Counted from the first letter of the stretch, positions 8,515 to 17,695 are shown. The stretch: 64,000 nt of DNA from CAWEPK01 sp049521495 (GCA_049521495.1 JBEKOT010000001.1:1-64000); one strand, 5' to 3'. Translations and numbers: made by a program. The notes: generated by a model not told the origin, from the letters alone.

Positions 8515-9585
8515 ATGAATAGCGGGCCCGTAAGCATCATCGACCCCTCGGCTGACGGAAGGTGGGATGCCTTCGTCTCCCGGGCTCCCGGCTCGTCCGT
8601 ATTCCATCATTCGTCCTGGAAAAAGGTCATCGAGGAGACTTTCCACCTGAAGCCGCTCTATCTGGCTTTAGAGGACGGCGCAGACAGCCTCAGATGCGGC
8701 ATCCCCTTCTTCTTGACGGACGGCTTGCTGACGGGCAAAGCGCTGATCTCGTTACCGCTATCCGATTACTGCGATATACTCACCGACGACGCGGAGGATT
8801 TTGGGAGGCTCTGGCGCAGCGCCCTGGATCAGGGCCGAGAGAACCGGGCCCGCTATGTCGAGATCCGCTTGCGGGATAAGGGGCGGATAGACCTAGGCCT
8901 GCATTCTTTGGAGAAAAGAAAGACCTACCTGAACCATTTTCTCGAGATAAAGGATGACATCGACTTCATGGAGAAGAAGGTAATCGAGAAGAGCTACAAA
9001 TACGACATCAGACAGGCAACCAAAAGCGGTGTTGTCCTGAAAGCCGCAAAGAGCGAGCCGGACATGAAGCGCTACTATAGACTCTACGTATCGACGCGGG
9101 CCCATCACGGACTGCCGCCCATGCCGTACGCTTTCTTTAGGAACATGTGGCACATCCTGTCCCCGTCGAAAATGATATATCTTTTTCTGGCGTACTGGCT
9201 GGAGCGGCCCGTAGCCGGGATAATCTTCCTCAGGTATAACGATTGCCTGTATGCCCTTTCCAATTCATCGGACAGAAGGTTTCTCGATAAGAAACCGAAC
9301 CATTTGCTGTGGTGGAGGGGCATTCAGCTTGCCGTCGACCTGAACCTCTCCGGTCTCGACTTCGGCAGGACGTCCCTCGACAATAGAGGGCTCAGGTTCT
9401 TCAAACAGAGATGGGGAACCAAGGAAATCCAAATTAACTATTACAGGTATGACATAAGCGTTACAAACAGGCAAGGCGGACTGCACGCACTCTCCTACCT
9501 CGAACGGGCGATGCCCCGGGTTATCAAAAGGCTCCCTTCCTGGGCGCTCAGGCCCATCGGGAACATGGTTTACAGGTATCTGTAG
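8515..9585 (+). CDS. FemAB-like GNAT-fold protein 2 (paralogue of the preceding gene)
   Basis: A 356-residue paralogue of the preceding gene. Shared landmarks are SSVFHHSSWKKVIEET near residue 30, KKPNHLLWWRGIQLAV near 260, LDFGRTSLDNRGLRFFKQRWG near 285 and a final RPIGNMVYRYL. Divergence is high, so the duplication is old or one copy was acquired separately. Two FemAB-type enzymes in tandem could modify two positions of the glycan, by analogy with FemA and FemB acting in sequence on peptidoglycan; that is inference. No strong RBS precedes the ATG at 8515. Confidence 0.75.
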   Translation: MNSGPVSIIDPSADGRWDAFVSRAPGSSVFHHSSWKKVIEETFHLKPLYLALEDGADSLRCGIPFFLTDGLLTGKALISLPLSDYCDILTDDAEDFGRLWRSALDQGRENRARYVEIRLRDKGRIDLGLHSLEKRKTYLNHFLEIKDDIDFMEKKVIEKSYKYDIRQATKSGVVLKAAKSEPDMKRYYRLYVSTRAHHGLPPMPYAFFRNMWHILSPSKMIYLFLAYWLERPVAGIIFLRYNDCLYALSNSSDRRFLDKKPNHLLWWRGIQLAVDLNLSGLDFGRTSLDNRGLRFFKQRWGTKEIQINYYRYDISVTNRQGGLHALSYLERAMPRVIKRLPSWALRPIGNMVYRYL

Positions 9586-9670
9586 CGGCACTGCCGTAAA
9601 TCGGCCCACAACCGTGCGGCCCGCCGTTCTAGATTTCGCGCCCCAGGGCCCACCCTGTAGACCTGTCGCC

Positions 9671-9708
9671 ATGGACCAGAGATGGAGGTGTTATGGACCA
9701 GAGATGGA
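9671..9708 (+). repeat. Tandem duplication of a start-codon region
   Basis: atggaccagagatgga occurs at 9671-9686 and again at 9693-9708, a 22-base period. Both copies contain ATG. Only the second has an RBS (ggaggtg, 9685-9691) and reads into the radical SAM gene. That RBS lies partly in the end of copy 1, so the duplication may have created the present translation start. Confidence 0.85.
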
Positions 9709-10655
9709 TAAGTAATGCAATGAAAGAAATAAGGTCGGTCAAATCTTTTACCGGCCTGAAGAACCTAAACCAGAAACTGCTCTTCCTCATCCTCAGGGCG
9801 AGGGGCGATTTTGTAAAAGGCACTACCGTACCGCCCACTCTCCAGATAGAGCCCACTAACAATTGCAACCTCAGGTGCATTTGCTGTTCCGCGTACAGCA
9901 ACGAAAGAATGCGGGGCTACATGGACTTCGGGTTCTTCTGCGGGATCATCGACGAGGCGGCGGACATAGGGGTGAAACGGATCCATCTTTACCTCCACGG
10001 GGAGCCGCTGCTCCATCCCAGAATCGGGGATATGGTACGCCATGTCAAATCGAGAGACCTGGCCCTTACCCTTGCGACGAACGGGATGCTCCTGGACGCC
10101 AAGAGAATCTCGGAGATAATGAGCGCCGGAATGACGAACGCGGACTATCTCCTCTTATCCGTGCTCGGATATTCGAGGGAGACCCACGAGAAGATCCAGA
10201 GGGGAGTCAACCACGACCAGGTGTTGGCCAACATAGCGAGGCTGACGGAGTACCGTAAGGCGCACAAGCTCAAGGGGCCGCTCATCGAAACCGTCCTCTA
10301 TCGTCTGCCCGAGAACCTGGGCGAAGAGGATGACTACCGCGCGTACTGGCAGAAGAGAGTGGACAATGCGAGAATAGCGCGGGAGTCGACCCAGTACGCA
10401 GAGCTGCGGGACGGCGCCTCCAACGTCGAGTTACGCACGGAGACCTGCCACCACCTCTGGGAAAGGATGAGTATTCACTGGGACGGCAGCGTCGCGCTTT
10501 GCGTGGCCGATATAGACGGGAAACATCTGCTGGGCAACCTGCTGAAGAGCTCTATAAAGGAACTCTGGAACGGAGAGGAGATATCCCGGGTGAGGGCATT
10601 CCATAGAAAATGCGACTTCGCCGCTGTCCCTATCTGCCGCACCTGTGATTGGTAA
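9693..10655 (+). CDS. Radical SAM/SPASM-like protein of the exopolysaccharide locus
   Basis: A 320-residue radical SAM enzyme. The CX3CX2C cluster motif is C58-NLR-C62-IC-C65, following TLQIEPTNN, and YLHGEPLLHP is the GGEP-equivalent SAM motif. The end (MSIHWDGSVALCVADIDG, then FAAVPICRTCDW) has the Cys pattern of a short SPASM-type domain for an auxiliary Fe-S cluster. The substrate is unknown. Position inside a glycan cluster suggests sugar or lipid-carrier modification, or maturation of a secreted peptide. Its TAA precedes the next ATG by 19 bases. Confidence 0.75.
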   Translation: MDQRWISNAMKEIRSVKSFTGLKNLNQKLLFLILRARGDFVKGTTVPPTLQIEPTNNCNLRCICCSAYSNERMRGYMDFGFFCGIIDEAADIGVKRIHLYLHGEPLLHPRIGDMVRHVKSRDLALTLATNGMLLDAKRISEIMSAGMTNADYLLLSVLGYSRETHEKIQRGVNHDQVLANIARLTEYRKAHKLKGPLIETVLYRLPENLGEEDDYRAYWQKRVDNARIARESTQYAELRDGASNVELRTETCHHLWERMSIHWDGSVALCVADIDGKHLLGNLLKSSIKELWNGEEISRVRAFHRKCDFAAVPICRTCDW

Positions 10656-10674
10656 AATCGCGAAAGAGGGAAAC

Positions 10675-11925
10675 ATGTGTATAGAGAAGCGTTTTTTTTC
10701 ACAGATTGCCGCTCCGTTGCGTCGGCTTTTTATGGCCAGAGCGAATGGTCAGAAAAAAACCGTCTGCTTCGTTTACTATCAGCATTTCAATGCGCTCATT
10801 TACAGAGAGGCAAAGACGCTGCTGGAGCAGGGGCTGGAAACGGACATCGTAATCCTTCGAAGGATGCGGGCCGAAAAGGTGTTCCAAAGGTACAAAGGGA
10901 TGAACATCTACGCCATCCAGGCGAGGTCGATTGCGGAGCGTAACCCCATCTCCTATTTTCTTCGCCTGTTCCTCTTCTTCCTGAAGGCTACCCTCCTGCT
11001 GACGTACCTTATGCCCGAGCGGCGCTACAGCTTGGTGCACGTTACGGCGCCGCCCGACATAATGGTCTTCTCCGCGATCATTCCGAAGCTTTTCGGCGCC
11101 CGCATCATCCTTGACATCCATGATATAGGCCCCGAGCTCTTCATGAGGAAGTTGAATATCGGCGAGGACCGGATCGTAGTGCGGATCGTAAAGCTTCTCG
11201 AGCGGCTCTCGGCCGGCTTTGCCGACCATGTCATAACCGTGACCGATTTTTGGAAAGACAAGCTGGCGGCGAGATCGGTAGATCCGTCCAAAATAACCAT
11301 GCTCCTGAACGTACCGGACAACGATCTCTTCCAGCCTGTCCGCGTCCGACCCGCCGGGAACTCCTTCAACCTTTTCTACCACGGCTCAATCGAGGAGCAT
11401 TTCGGCCTCGACACGCTCCTTTTGGCCATGCCCGCGATAAAGGACCATATCCCGCACGTCCTCCTCTACCTCTATTGCGGCAAAAAGGGAAGGCTTTACG
11501 CGGAATGCACAGCTCTAATAAAGAAGCTTAAGCTCAACTCGTATGTGATGTTTCATGATGCCGTCCCCTTCTACGAGCTGCCTCACAGGCTGAGCAGCGC
11601 CGACATCGGGATCGTCCCCACCAAGGACTCTGTCTTTTCAAATGAGGCGGTAAGCATGAAGGCTCTCGAATATATCTCCATGGAGATACCGATAGTCGTA
11701 TCGAGGACAAAGGCCCACGATTTCTACTACGACAGCGGTATGGTCAAGTTCTTCGAACCGTGCAACCCGGCGCAGCTCGCCCAGTCGGTCATAGAGCTCT
11801 TCGAGGACGATGAAGGGAGAGCGCGTCTGGTAAAGAATGCATCGGCCTTCTTGAAGAAACACGGCTGGAATAAGGCGAAAGGGGTCTATTCGAAGATCGT
11901 CAGGGACCTGATCGAAAGGAAATAA
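10675..11925 (+). CDS. Glycosyltransferase family 4 (GT-B)
   Basis: A 416-residue GT-B glycosyltransferase. The N-terminal domain has KKTVCFVYYQHFNALIYREA; the C-terminal domain has NLFYHGSIEEHFGLDTLL, DIGIVPTKDSVFSNEAVSMK (donor-binding region) and ALEYISMEIPIVVS. ATG 10675 follows agaggg (10665-10670); an in-frame GTG at 10645 overlaps the previous gene and is less likely. The enzyme should add one sugar to the undecaprenyl-linked repeat unit at the cytoplasmic face. Donor and acceptor cannot be read from the sequence. Confidence 0.85.
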   Translation: MCIEKRFFSQIAAPLRRLFMARANGQKKTVCFVYYQHFNALIYREAKTLLEQGLETDIVILRRMRAEKVFQRYKGMNIYAIQARSIAERNPISYFLRLFLFFLKATLLLTYLMPERRYSLVHVTAPPDIMVFSAIIPKLFGARIILDIHDIGPELFMRKLNIGEDRIVVRIVKLLERLSAGFADHVITVTDFWKDKLAARSVDPSKITMLLNVPDNDLFQPVRVRPAGNSFNLFYHGSIEEHFGLDTLLLAMPAIKDHIPHVLLYLYCGKKGRLYAECTALIKKLKLNSYVMFHDAVPFYELPHRLSSADIGIVPTKDSVFSNEAVSMKALEYISMEIPIVVSRTKAHDFYYDSGMVKFFEPCNPAQLAQSVIELFEDDEGRARLVKNASAFLKKHGWNKAKGVYSKIVRDLIERK

Positions 11926-11930
11926 AGACG

Positions 11931-13127
11931 ATGTCCTTCATACTCCGGCTTCCCGCAACTGCGGCCTCCCTGTACGTCATCGCCGTTACGTCATACCTCC
12001 TGGCCATCGCCGTAGCCGCTTATTTCTTCAAGAAAAAGGCGACATACGGGGGAGCGCCTCTTCGGCTCGCCGTCGTAATACCGGCCCATAACGAAGAAGC
12101 GCATATAGGGCAGACAGTCGAATGTCTCCACAGATCGAACTATCCCAAGGGGTTCTACGCCATCTTCGTCATCGCGGATAATTGCGATGACCGGACGGAG
12201 GAGGTCGCCAGCCGGGCAGGGGCTCGCGTTTTCAGGCGGGTCGATCCGGCAAAGCGCGGTAAAGGCCGGGCCCTCGACTGGTTCCTGAGGAACCATGCTT
12301 CTGCGTACGCGCCGTATCACGCGGTCGTCATGATCGACGCGGACACCCTTACCCACGCCGATTTCCTGAAGGAGATGGCGGCAAGCCTCAAACATCCGGC
12401 CGTACAGGCCGTACAGGCGTATTATGGCGTCTCTAATGCTGCCGCGCACTGGAGGAGCGGGCTTGTTTCCGCCGCCTTCCACGTGTTCAACCATCTGAGG
12501 CCCGCCGGCCACAACTGCCTGGGCGGAACGGCGGGCCTGCGGGGCAACGGGATGGGTTTCAGAAAGGCGCTCCTCAGAGATGGATGGCCCGCCTATTCCA
12601 TTATAGAAGATTACGAGTTCTCCCTGAGACTTCTAGTCAACGGCGTAATCGTTCACTACAATCCCGACGCCATGGTCTTCTCGGACATGCCGGCCGAGAG
12701 GAAAGTCGCGGAGACCCAGAGGATGCGATGGGAAGGGGGCTCCCGGCAGATGAAACATATGTTCGTGAGGCTGATTCTTAGAAGGGTCTTGAAGGAGCCG
12801 CGCGCCTGTTACTTTGATGCCCTGGCTAACTCTTTCGTCCCGCCCCTGGCGCGTCTCGTCCTCGGGCAGTTATTCTTCTTTACGGTCGGTCTTGCCCTAA
12901 ATTCATCGCTGGTGTTCCCCCTGGCATGTTGTTTCGCCGTCGACATTTTTTATGTCGTCTCCGGGCTAACCCTTAGAAAGGCGGGCAGGGTTGAATGGCG
13001 CAGCTTGCTCTGGGCGCCCTTGTACGTGCTGTGGAAGGTGTACCTCTATTTCAAGATGCGGAACCAGGATCCAACTGTTTGGAAGCGGACCCGCAGGCCG
13101 TCGGAGCTTCGAGGATTACAGCACTGA
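11931..13127 (+). CDS. Membrane glycosyltransferase family 2
   Basis: A 398-residue GT-A enzyme. An N-terminal helix is followed by LAVVIPAHNEEAHIGQTVE, the DxD region VVMIDADTLTH, IIEDYEFSLRL and the QRMRWEGG signature of processive or membrane-bound GT2 enzymes. Two to three C-terminal helices follow (about 300-380). It starts five bases after the preceding GT4 gene, so the two are probably cotranslated. The role is elongation of the exopolysaccharide repeat or chain; linkage unknown. Confidence 0.85.
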   Translation: MSFILRLPATAASLYVIAVTSYLLAIAVAAYFFKKKATYGGAPLRLAVVIPAHNEEAHIGQTVECLHRSNYPKGFYAIFVIADNCDDRTEEVASRAGARVFRRVDPAKRGKGRALDWFLRNHASAYAPYHAVVMIDADTLTHADFLKEMAASLKHPAVQAVQAYYGVSNAAAHWRSGLVSAAFHVFNHLRPAGHNCLGGTAGLRGNGMGFRKALLRDGWPAYSIIEDYEFSLRLLVNGVIVHYNPDAMVFSDMPAERKVAETQRMRWEGGSRQMKHMFVRLILRRVLKEPRACYFDALANSFVPPLARLVLGQLFFFTVGLALNSSLVFPLACCFAVDIFYVVSGLTLRKAGRVEWRSLLWAPLYVLWKVYLYFKMRNQDPTVWKRTRRPSELRGLQH

Positions 13128-13399
13128 AACGGCGGCGCCGGTGATCGCGGGAGCAGCCGTCCCACCGAAAGCCGTAAGGAGGCCGGGCGGGACCTTAAGT
13201 GAAGTCGCCGCCCCATCCACTTGGCAGGCGCCCGGGGCGGCGGGGGCGGGGTCACCCATTCGCGGGTCGGGCGGGCGCCGGGCCGAATGCGCGGTCGACG
13301 GGTCTCCGACAAAGGAATGACCGGCAATCGATTGCGCTTAGGTTCCCGGTATCGCGGGCCTGCTGAGCATACCCGGCCACTATATCGACGGAGGAGCAT
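13128..13399 (+). other. GC-rich 272-base intergenic region upstream of the ligase/polymerase gene
   Basis: No convincing gene lies here; the short frames across it are GC-driven. It is dense in G/C runs and short palindromes such as gggcgggcgccgggcc near 13270, and ends with aatcgattgcg and the RBS ggaggag (13390-13396). I tried to match cobalamin, c-di-GMP-I and related riboswitch cores and could not. It could be a structured leader of the downstream gene. Confidence 0.4.
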
Positions 13400-14764
13400 A
13401 TGGAGGCGTTAAAAGTAATCATTCCGATCTACTTTATCATTTTCGTCCTCGGCGGTTTCCGGAACATAAAGATGTACCTGCTTCTCACGGGGATCGTGAC
13501 CATGCCCTTCAGGACCACCTATACCATCGTGGACGTGGGGCCCTACGTAGGCTGGACGAACGGCATCAACATAGCCTTATCGGATGTCTCCTTCATCCTC
13601 CTTTTCATCTACCTCTTCATAACGAAGACAAAGTTCGAGGGGTTCTCCCGCAGACTCACCTTCGCTGCAATGCTCTTTATCGGGTCGGTGCTCCTCTCGC
13701 TGATCAATTCGACATGGTTGCGCCTGTCTTTCTTTGAAGCGATACTGATCGCCCAGGTTTTCTTCCTCTACTATATCGTCCTGACCGCGGCAATCCAAAC
13801 GGAGAAAGAACTGCGCATGGTTATGGTCATGCTCATGATATCGCTCATCGTGCAGGGCACTTTCGGGACCGTCCAGTATCTTACCGGAAAGGAACTCGAC
13901 ATATTCAGCACGGGGAAGCCCCCGGTCGAAGAGTCCGGGGAAGACTTTCTTTCGCGGGCCCTGGGCACTATAGGAAAACCTAATGCTCTCGCAATGTATG
14001 TAGTGCCCCTCATCTTGCTCGTCACGGCATTGCTCATGAAAAGCAGGGGGTTATACAGGAGACTGGGCACGCTGGCCATCTCTGCAGGCGGCCTCGCGCT
14101 CATTCTCAGCCTTTCCCGCGGGGGGTGGGTGGCCTTTGCCGCCGCTTTCATCGTCCTCCTCTTTATACTTGCAAAAGGGGGGTACGTGAGGGCTAAAGCT
14201 CCCTTCCTGGCCCTCCTCGTTGCGGCCCTCGTAGTAGTCATGTTCTTCGGTCTGATCGAAGCCCGCCTTATGAGTCAGGAAGGGGCCGATGCGACCCAGG
14301 ACCGGATTAATCTCATCAAGATCGCATGGAATATGATCAAGGACTACCCCGTTCTCGGCGTCGGGGCCAACACGTTCATGTCCGTAGTGCACAGGTACAC
14401 GCGGGGTCCGGAGCTCCAGGACATTTACCTGCACATGGTCCATAACCAGTACCTTCTCGTCTTTGCGGAAACCGGTCTTGTAGGTCTCATCGCTTTCCTA
14501 TGGTTCATGCTCGCCTGCTTCCGGGAATCGCGGGAATGCGTCCGGAAGCAGTCGGAGCTTTCACAGATGGTCGGTGTAAGCGTGGGCGCCGGGTTTATCG
14601 CAATGGCCGCCCACATGATGGTCGATATGTACTCGTCTCCCCTGTGCCTTAGCCTGATCTTCGTTTTCTGCGGCCTTTGCTCGGCGGCAAAGAAGGTAGG
14701 CGTTGCAGCGGGAACGGCGCCGCCTGTTCGAAAGATCGGGCGCCCCCCGCATATGACGGTGTAG
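13400..14764 (+). CDS. O-antigen ligase/polymerase-family membrane protein
   Basis: A 454-residue polytopic protein with about 11-12 hydrophobic segments. The WaaL/Wzy-C region is recognisable: SLSRGGWVAFAAAF, a periplasmic part with DRINLIKIAWNMIKDYPVLGVGANTF, then LHMVHNQYLLVFAETGLVGL with its conserved HNxxL and E. The family polymerises or ligates undecaprenyl-linked glycans on the periplasmic side. Next to Wzx and glycosyltransferases the polymerase (Wzy-like) role is favoured; XrtA loci also carry an O-ligase-like protein. A strong RBS ggaggag sits at 13390-13396. Confidence 0.85.
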   Translation: MEALKVIIPIYFIIFVLGGFRNIKMYLLLTGIVTMPFRTTYTIVDVGPYVGWTNGINIALSDVSFILLFIYLFITKTKFEGFSRRLTFAAMLFIGSVLLSLINSTWLRLSFFEAILIAQVFFLYYIVLTAAIQTEKELRMVMVMLMISLIVQGTFGTVQYLTGKELDIFSTGKPPVEESGEDFLSRALGTIGKPNALAMYVVPLILLVTALLMKSRGLYRRLGTLAISAGGLALILSLSRGGWVAFAAAFIVLLFILAKGGYVRAKAPFLALLVAALVVVMFFGLIEARLMSQEGADATQDRINLIKIAWNMIKDYPVLGVGANTFMSVVHRYTRGPELQDIYLHMVHNQYLLVFAETGLVGLIAFLWFMLACFRESRECVRKQSELSQMVGVSVGAGFIAMAAHMMVDMYSSPLCLSLIFVFCGLCSAAKKVGVAAGTAPPVRKIGRPPHMTV

Positions 14765-14792
14765 CGGCAGGGAACGGGACACCGCACCGCTG

Positions 14793-16238
14793 ATGGACAG
14801 CAGCAGGCACTATAACCTCGTCTACAAGAACTCCCTCGTCTTGACCTTTTTGAGGTTTGTCGAGCCGGCCCTCGCTATGGTGGTAATAGTGGCCGTCTCG
14901 AGGCTCCTCGGCACAGAGGCCCTTGGAGGGTATTCCTTTATCATCACCTTCATCTCCATGTTCGGCGTGATCGGCCAGTTGGGCCTGCAGGCCCTGCTCA
15001 CCAGGGAGGTGGCGGCCAACAAGGAAAAGTCGTCTTCCTATGTCTCGGCGGCCCTGTTCCTCGGCCTCGGCAGCTCTATTCTGCTTGCCTTCATCATAAA
15101 CGGCGCCAAGGGCTATTTCAATCTCTCCGCTGTTGTCAGCTACGGCGTCTTTCTGATGAGCCTGAACCTTTTCCCCATGTTCGTGATCGCCACCTTTGAG
15201 GCCGTCTTCATGGGATGGCAGCGAACAAAGCTCATACTCTACCAGAATCTGGCGGGCAACATCGTAAGGGTCATACTCTCCCTTGTCTTCATCGGGCTTG
15301 GCTTCGGACTCGCCTCTCTTGTCGTTGCCATCCTCATCTCGTCAGTGTTATCGGTCCTCCTATGCGCCTTCACCTATGTAAAGTGTCTCGGGAGGTTGAG
15401 CTGGCGGGTGGACCCGGGCGTCTCCCTGCGTCTGCTCAAGACCTCGCCGACTTTCCTCCTAATCACTCTCGTCGCAGTGCTCTCGGCGCGCCTCGACGTC
15501 CTTATCCTCACGAAGCTGACGAATATGACGCAGGTAGCGCTCTACGCCGCTGCGTACAAGCTCTTCGAGGCGACCATGATAGTGCCCCAGTCCTATATGA
15601 GGGCGAGCTTCCCCCATCTGTCGGCCCTCTTCCGGTCCCGGCCCGATTCATTCGGACAGACCAACAGAGACATGCTCGGGCACATGCTGCTCTATGCTTT
15701 TCCCACGGCAGCGCTGACGTTCGCTCTTGCTCCCTTCGTCATATCCGTCCTCTACGGCGCGAAGTTCTCTTCCTCGGCGACGCTCCTGCAGATACTGGCG
15801 ATAGGCTTGTTACCCTGGACCATGGGCAGGACAACAGCCAACCTTTTGTTAGCAACCAACCTCCAGAGATACGACCTCATGTGCGGTACCCTTACGGTCA
15901 TCACAAGCGTGGCCCTGAACGTGCTCATGATACCCCTTTACGGGGCGAAGGGCGCCGCATTTTCCAGCGCCGCAGCCTGGTCCGTTTTCTTCCTCTGCGA
16001 ATTCTATTTCAGCAGAAGGGCCGGGTATCGAGTAGCGCTCATCGAAGCCATCGGCCGCCCCCTGGCGGCAGGGGTCGCTGTCTTCCTGATCGCCCGGATC
16101 ACGATGCTTGGATGGATCTATGCGTCGCTGGAATGGGGCCTCCTCGCTGCCGGCGCCGCCTTTTACCTGAAGAGCGGCCGGAACAGGCGGAAGCTTGCCA
16201 GGCCTTTCGTCCTGTTCCAGGACATTTTGAGGGCATAG
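14793..16238 (+). CDS. Wzx-type oligosaccharide flippase (MOP superfamily)
   Basis: A 481-residue protein with about 12-14 transmembrane helices and no large loops. The start NSLVLTFLRFVEPALAMVV and segments such as LLGTEALGGYSFIITF and ALYAAAYKLFEATMIVPQ fit the polysaccharide_synt / MATE-like flippases. It moves the lipid-linked repeat unit from the cytoplasmic to the periplasmic leaflet. Placement between the polymerase-like gene and the last glycosyltransferase is usual for Wzx/Wzy loci. Confidence 0.85.
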   Translation: MDSSRHYNLVYKNSLVLTFLRFVEPALAMVVIVAVSRLLGTEALGGYSFIITFISMFGVIGQLGLQALLTREVAANKEKSSSYVSAALFLGLGSSILLAFIINGAKGYFNLSAVVSYGVFLMSLNLFPMFVIATFEAVFMGWQRTKLILYQNLAGNIVRVILSLVFIGLGFGLASLVVAILISSVLSVLLCAFTYVKCLGRLSWRVDPGVSLRLLKTSPTFLLITLVAVLSARLDVLILTKLTNMTQVALYAAAYKLFEATMIVPQSYMRASFPHLSALFRSRPDSFGQTNRDMLGHMLLYAFPTAALTFALAPFVISVLYGAKFSSSATLLQILAIGLLPWTMGRTTANLLLATNLQRYDLMCGTLTVITSVALNVLMIPLYGAKGAAFSSAAAWSVFFLCEFYFSRRAGYRVALIEAIGRPLAAGVAVFLIARITMLGWIYASLEWGLLAAGAAFYLKSGRNRRKLARPFVLFQDILRA

Positions 16239-16273
16239 AAGCACGCCTGCCTTTACCTCAAAGGGGAACTAGT

Positions 16274-17536
16274 TTGAGCCTTGCCTATCTATGCAATTAC
16301 TTTCCTTCCCTCACCGAGACCTTCATCTACAGGGAGGTTATCGAGCTGGCCCGTCGGGGCATCGGAGTCTCCATCTACTCGTTACGCAGGCCGGCGCCTT
16401 CCGGTATTTCCGAAGAATGCCGCGCTTTGTACAAAGCCACGTTCTATCTCCTGCCTGTTCCCGTCCGGTGGCTCGCCGGGAGCCACCTAAGGTTCTTCCT
16501 GCGCGCACCGGCGAAGTATGCGGCCGCCCTTTGGAAGATGCTCACGGGAAGCCATGTGCGCACTAAAGACCATGTGCGCAGCCTTATGCATTTCGGCGAG
16601 GGCGTTCCTCTGGCCGAAAGGATGCTCGCCGACGGGGTGAGCCATATACACGCCCATTTTGCCTCTCAGTCTGCCTCTGTGGCCAGGGTCGTGCACCTTC
16701 TTACGGGGATCCCTTATAGCTTTACGGGGCACGCTCACGATGTCTGGCAGGACCGGCTGCTGCTGCCGGAGAAGCTAGCCGAAGCTACCTTTGTCGTGAC
16801 GTGTTCCGACGTGGCGAGGCGCTCCCTCTTAGCAGAGTCAAGCCGTGACGTCTCATCCAAGGTTCATCTCGTCTACCACGGGCTCGACGTCGACAATTTC
16901 CCCTATTGCAAAGGGGTGGAAAGGGAGAGGAACCTCATCCTGGCCGTCGGCCGTTTAACGCGAATAAAGGGTTACTCCGATTTGATAAAGGCCTGTGCGG
17001 TCCTGAAAAGCAAAGCCTTCCCTTTCCGGTGCGTGATCGTCGGGGAAGGAGAGGACCGCCGGGAGCTTGAGGGACTGATCGAGGCGAAGGAACTAACGGG
17101 CCGGGTAATTCTAAAAGGTGCCCTACCCCAGGAAGAGACTCGGGCGTACTACGGACGCGCCTGGGTCTTTGTGCTGCCCAGCGTCGATTCTCTCGACGGG
17201 AACCGCGACGGTATTCCCAACGTGCTCATGGAGGCCATGGCAAGCGGCGTACCGGTGATCACGACGACGAATTCGGGGCAGCCCGAGCTTATCCGGGACG
17301 GCCTTGACGGCCTGCTTGTCCGGCCCCGTTCGCCGGCTCAACTCGCCGAGGCGGTCATGGCAGTTTGCAGCAGCGACGCCCTTCGGGAAAGGCTGGCAAG
17401 GGCTGCCAGAAAGAGGATCGTGGAAGACTTCGACAACCGGAAGACGATCGACCCCCTGGTTCGCCTTTTCCGAGACTTCGTCTCTCCCGCCCCTCACCGC
17501 ACTTTTCCGCAACTCCACCTTAACCCCCGCACGTAA
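16274..17536 (+). CDS. Glycosyltransferase family 4 (WcaL/EpsF-like)
   Basis: A GT-B protein of 420 residues if translation begins at TTG 16274, preceded by aaagggg (16260-16266). The frame is open far upstream over the flippase gene, but the protein begins like its family at LAYLCNYFPSLTETFIYREV. Other landmarks are SHIHAHFASQSA, LILAVGRLTRIKGYSDLI, VLPSVDSLDGNRDGIPNVLM and EAMASGVPVITT. The sugar is unknown. This is the last gene of the plus-strand glycan cluster; a new promoter follows. Confidence 0.85.
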   Translation: MSLAYLCNYFPSLTETFIYREVIELARRGIGVSIYSLRRPAPSGISEECRALYKATFYLLPVPVRWLAGSHLRFFLRAPAKYAAALWKMLTGSHVRTKDHVRSLMHFGEGVPLAERMLADGVSHIHAHFASQSASVARVVHLLTGIPYSFTGHAHDVWQDRLLLPEKLAEATFVVTCSDVARRSLLAESSRDVSSKVHLVYHGLDVDNFPYCKGVERERNLILAVGRLTRIKGYSDLIKACAVLKSKAFPFRCVIVGEGEDRRELEGLIEAKELTGRVILKGALPQEETRAYYGRAWVFVLPSVDSLDGNRDGIPNVLMEAMASGVPVITTTNSGQPELIRDGLDGLLVRPRSPAQLAEAVMAVCSSDALRERLARAARKRIVEDFDNRKTIDPLVRLFRDFVSPAPHRTFPQLHLNPRT

Positions 17537-17582
17537 CCCCAAAAACCGACTCTCCTCCATCCCGGGCGACAATTGATATTTG

Positions 17583-17611
17583 TTGCACGACAGACGAATA
17601 CGCCTTAAAAT
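17583..17611 (+). promoter_or_regulatory. Candidate sigma-70-type promoter
   Basis: TTGCAC at 17583-17588, a 17-base spacer, then TAAAAT at 17606-17611. It sits about 85 bases upstream of the small secreted-protein gene and just beyond the end of the glycan cluster. Read from consensus only. Confidence 0.55.
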
Positions 17612-17695
17612 GGTAAATGGGGCGACCTAGGGGCCTTGGGAGGCCGGCCGGGTCGGCTACCTATCTCAATCCCTTATTCAACCAGGAGGAAGCGC

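Noticed and set aside
13128..13399. Possible cobalamin or c-di-GMP riboswitch
   Set aside because: I could not find the conserved core of either class; only GC palindromes are visible. Left as an unexplained leader.
12991..13412. Short plus-strand frames across the polymerase leader
   Set aside because: They run through GC-rich palindromic sequence, overlap the GT2 end and lack RBS or family similarity.
15215..16273. Long N-terminal extension of the last GT4 gene over the flippase gene
   Set aside because: The family N-terminus begins at LAYLCNYFPS, after an RBS and TTG at 16274; the extension is a second frame of the flippase gene.
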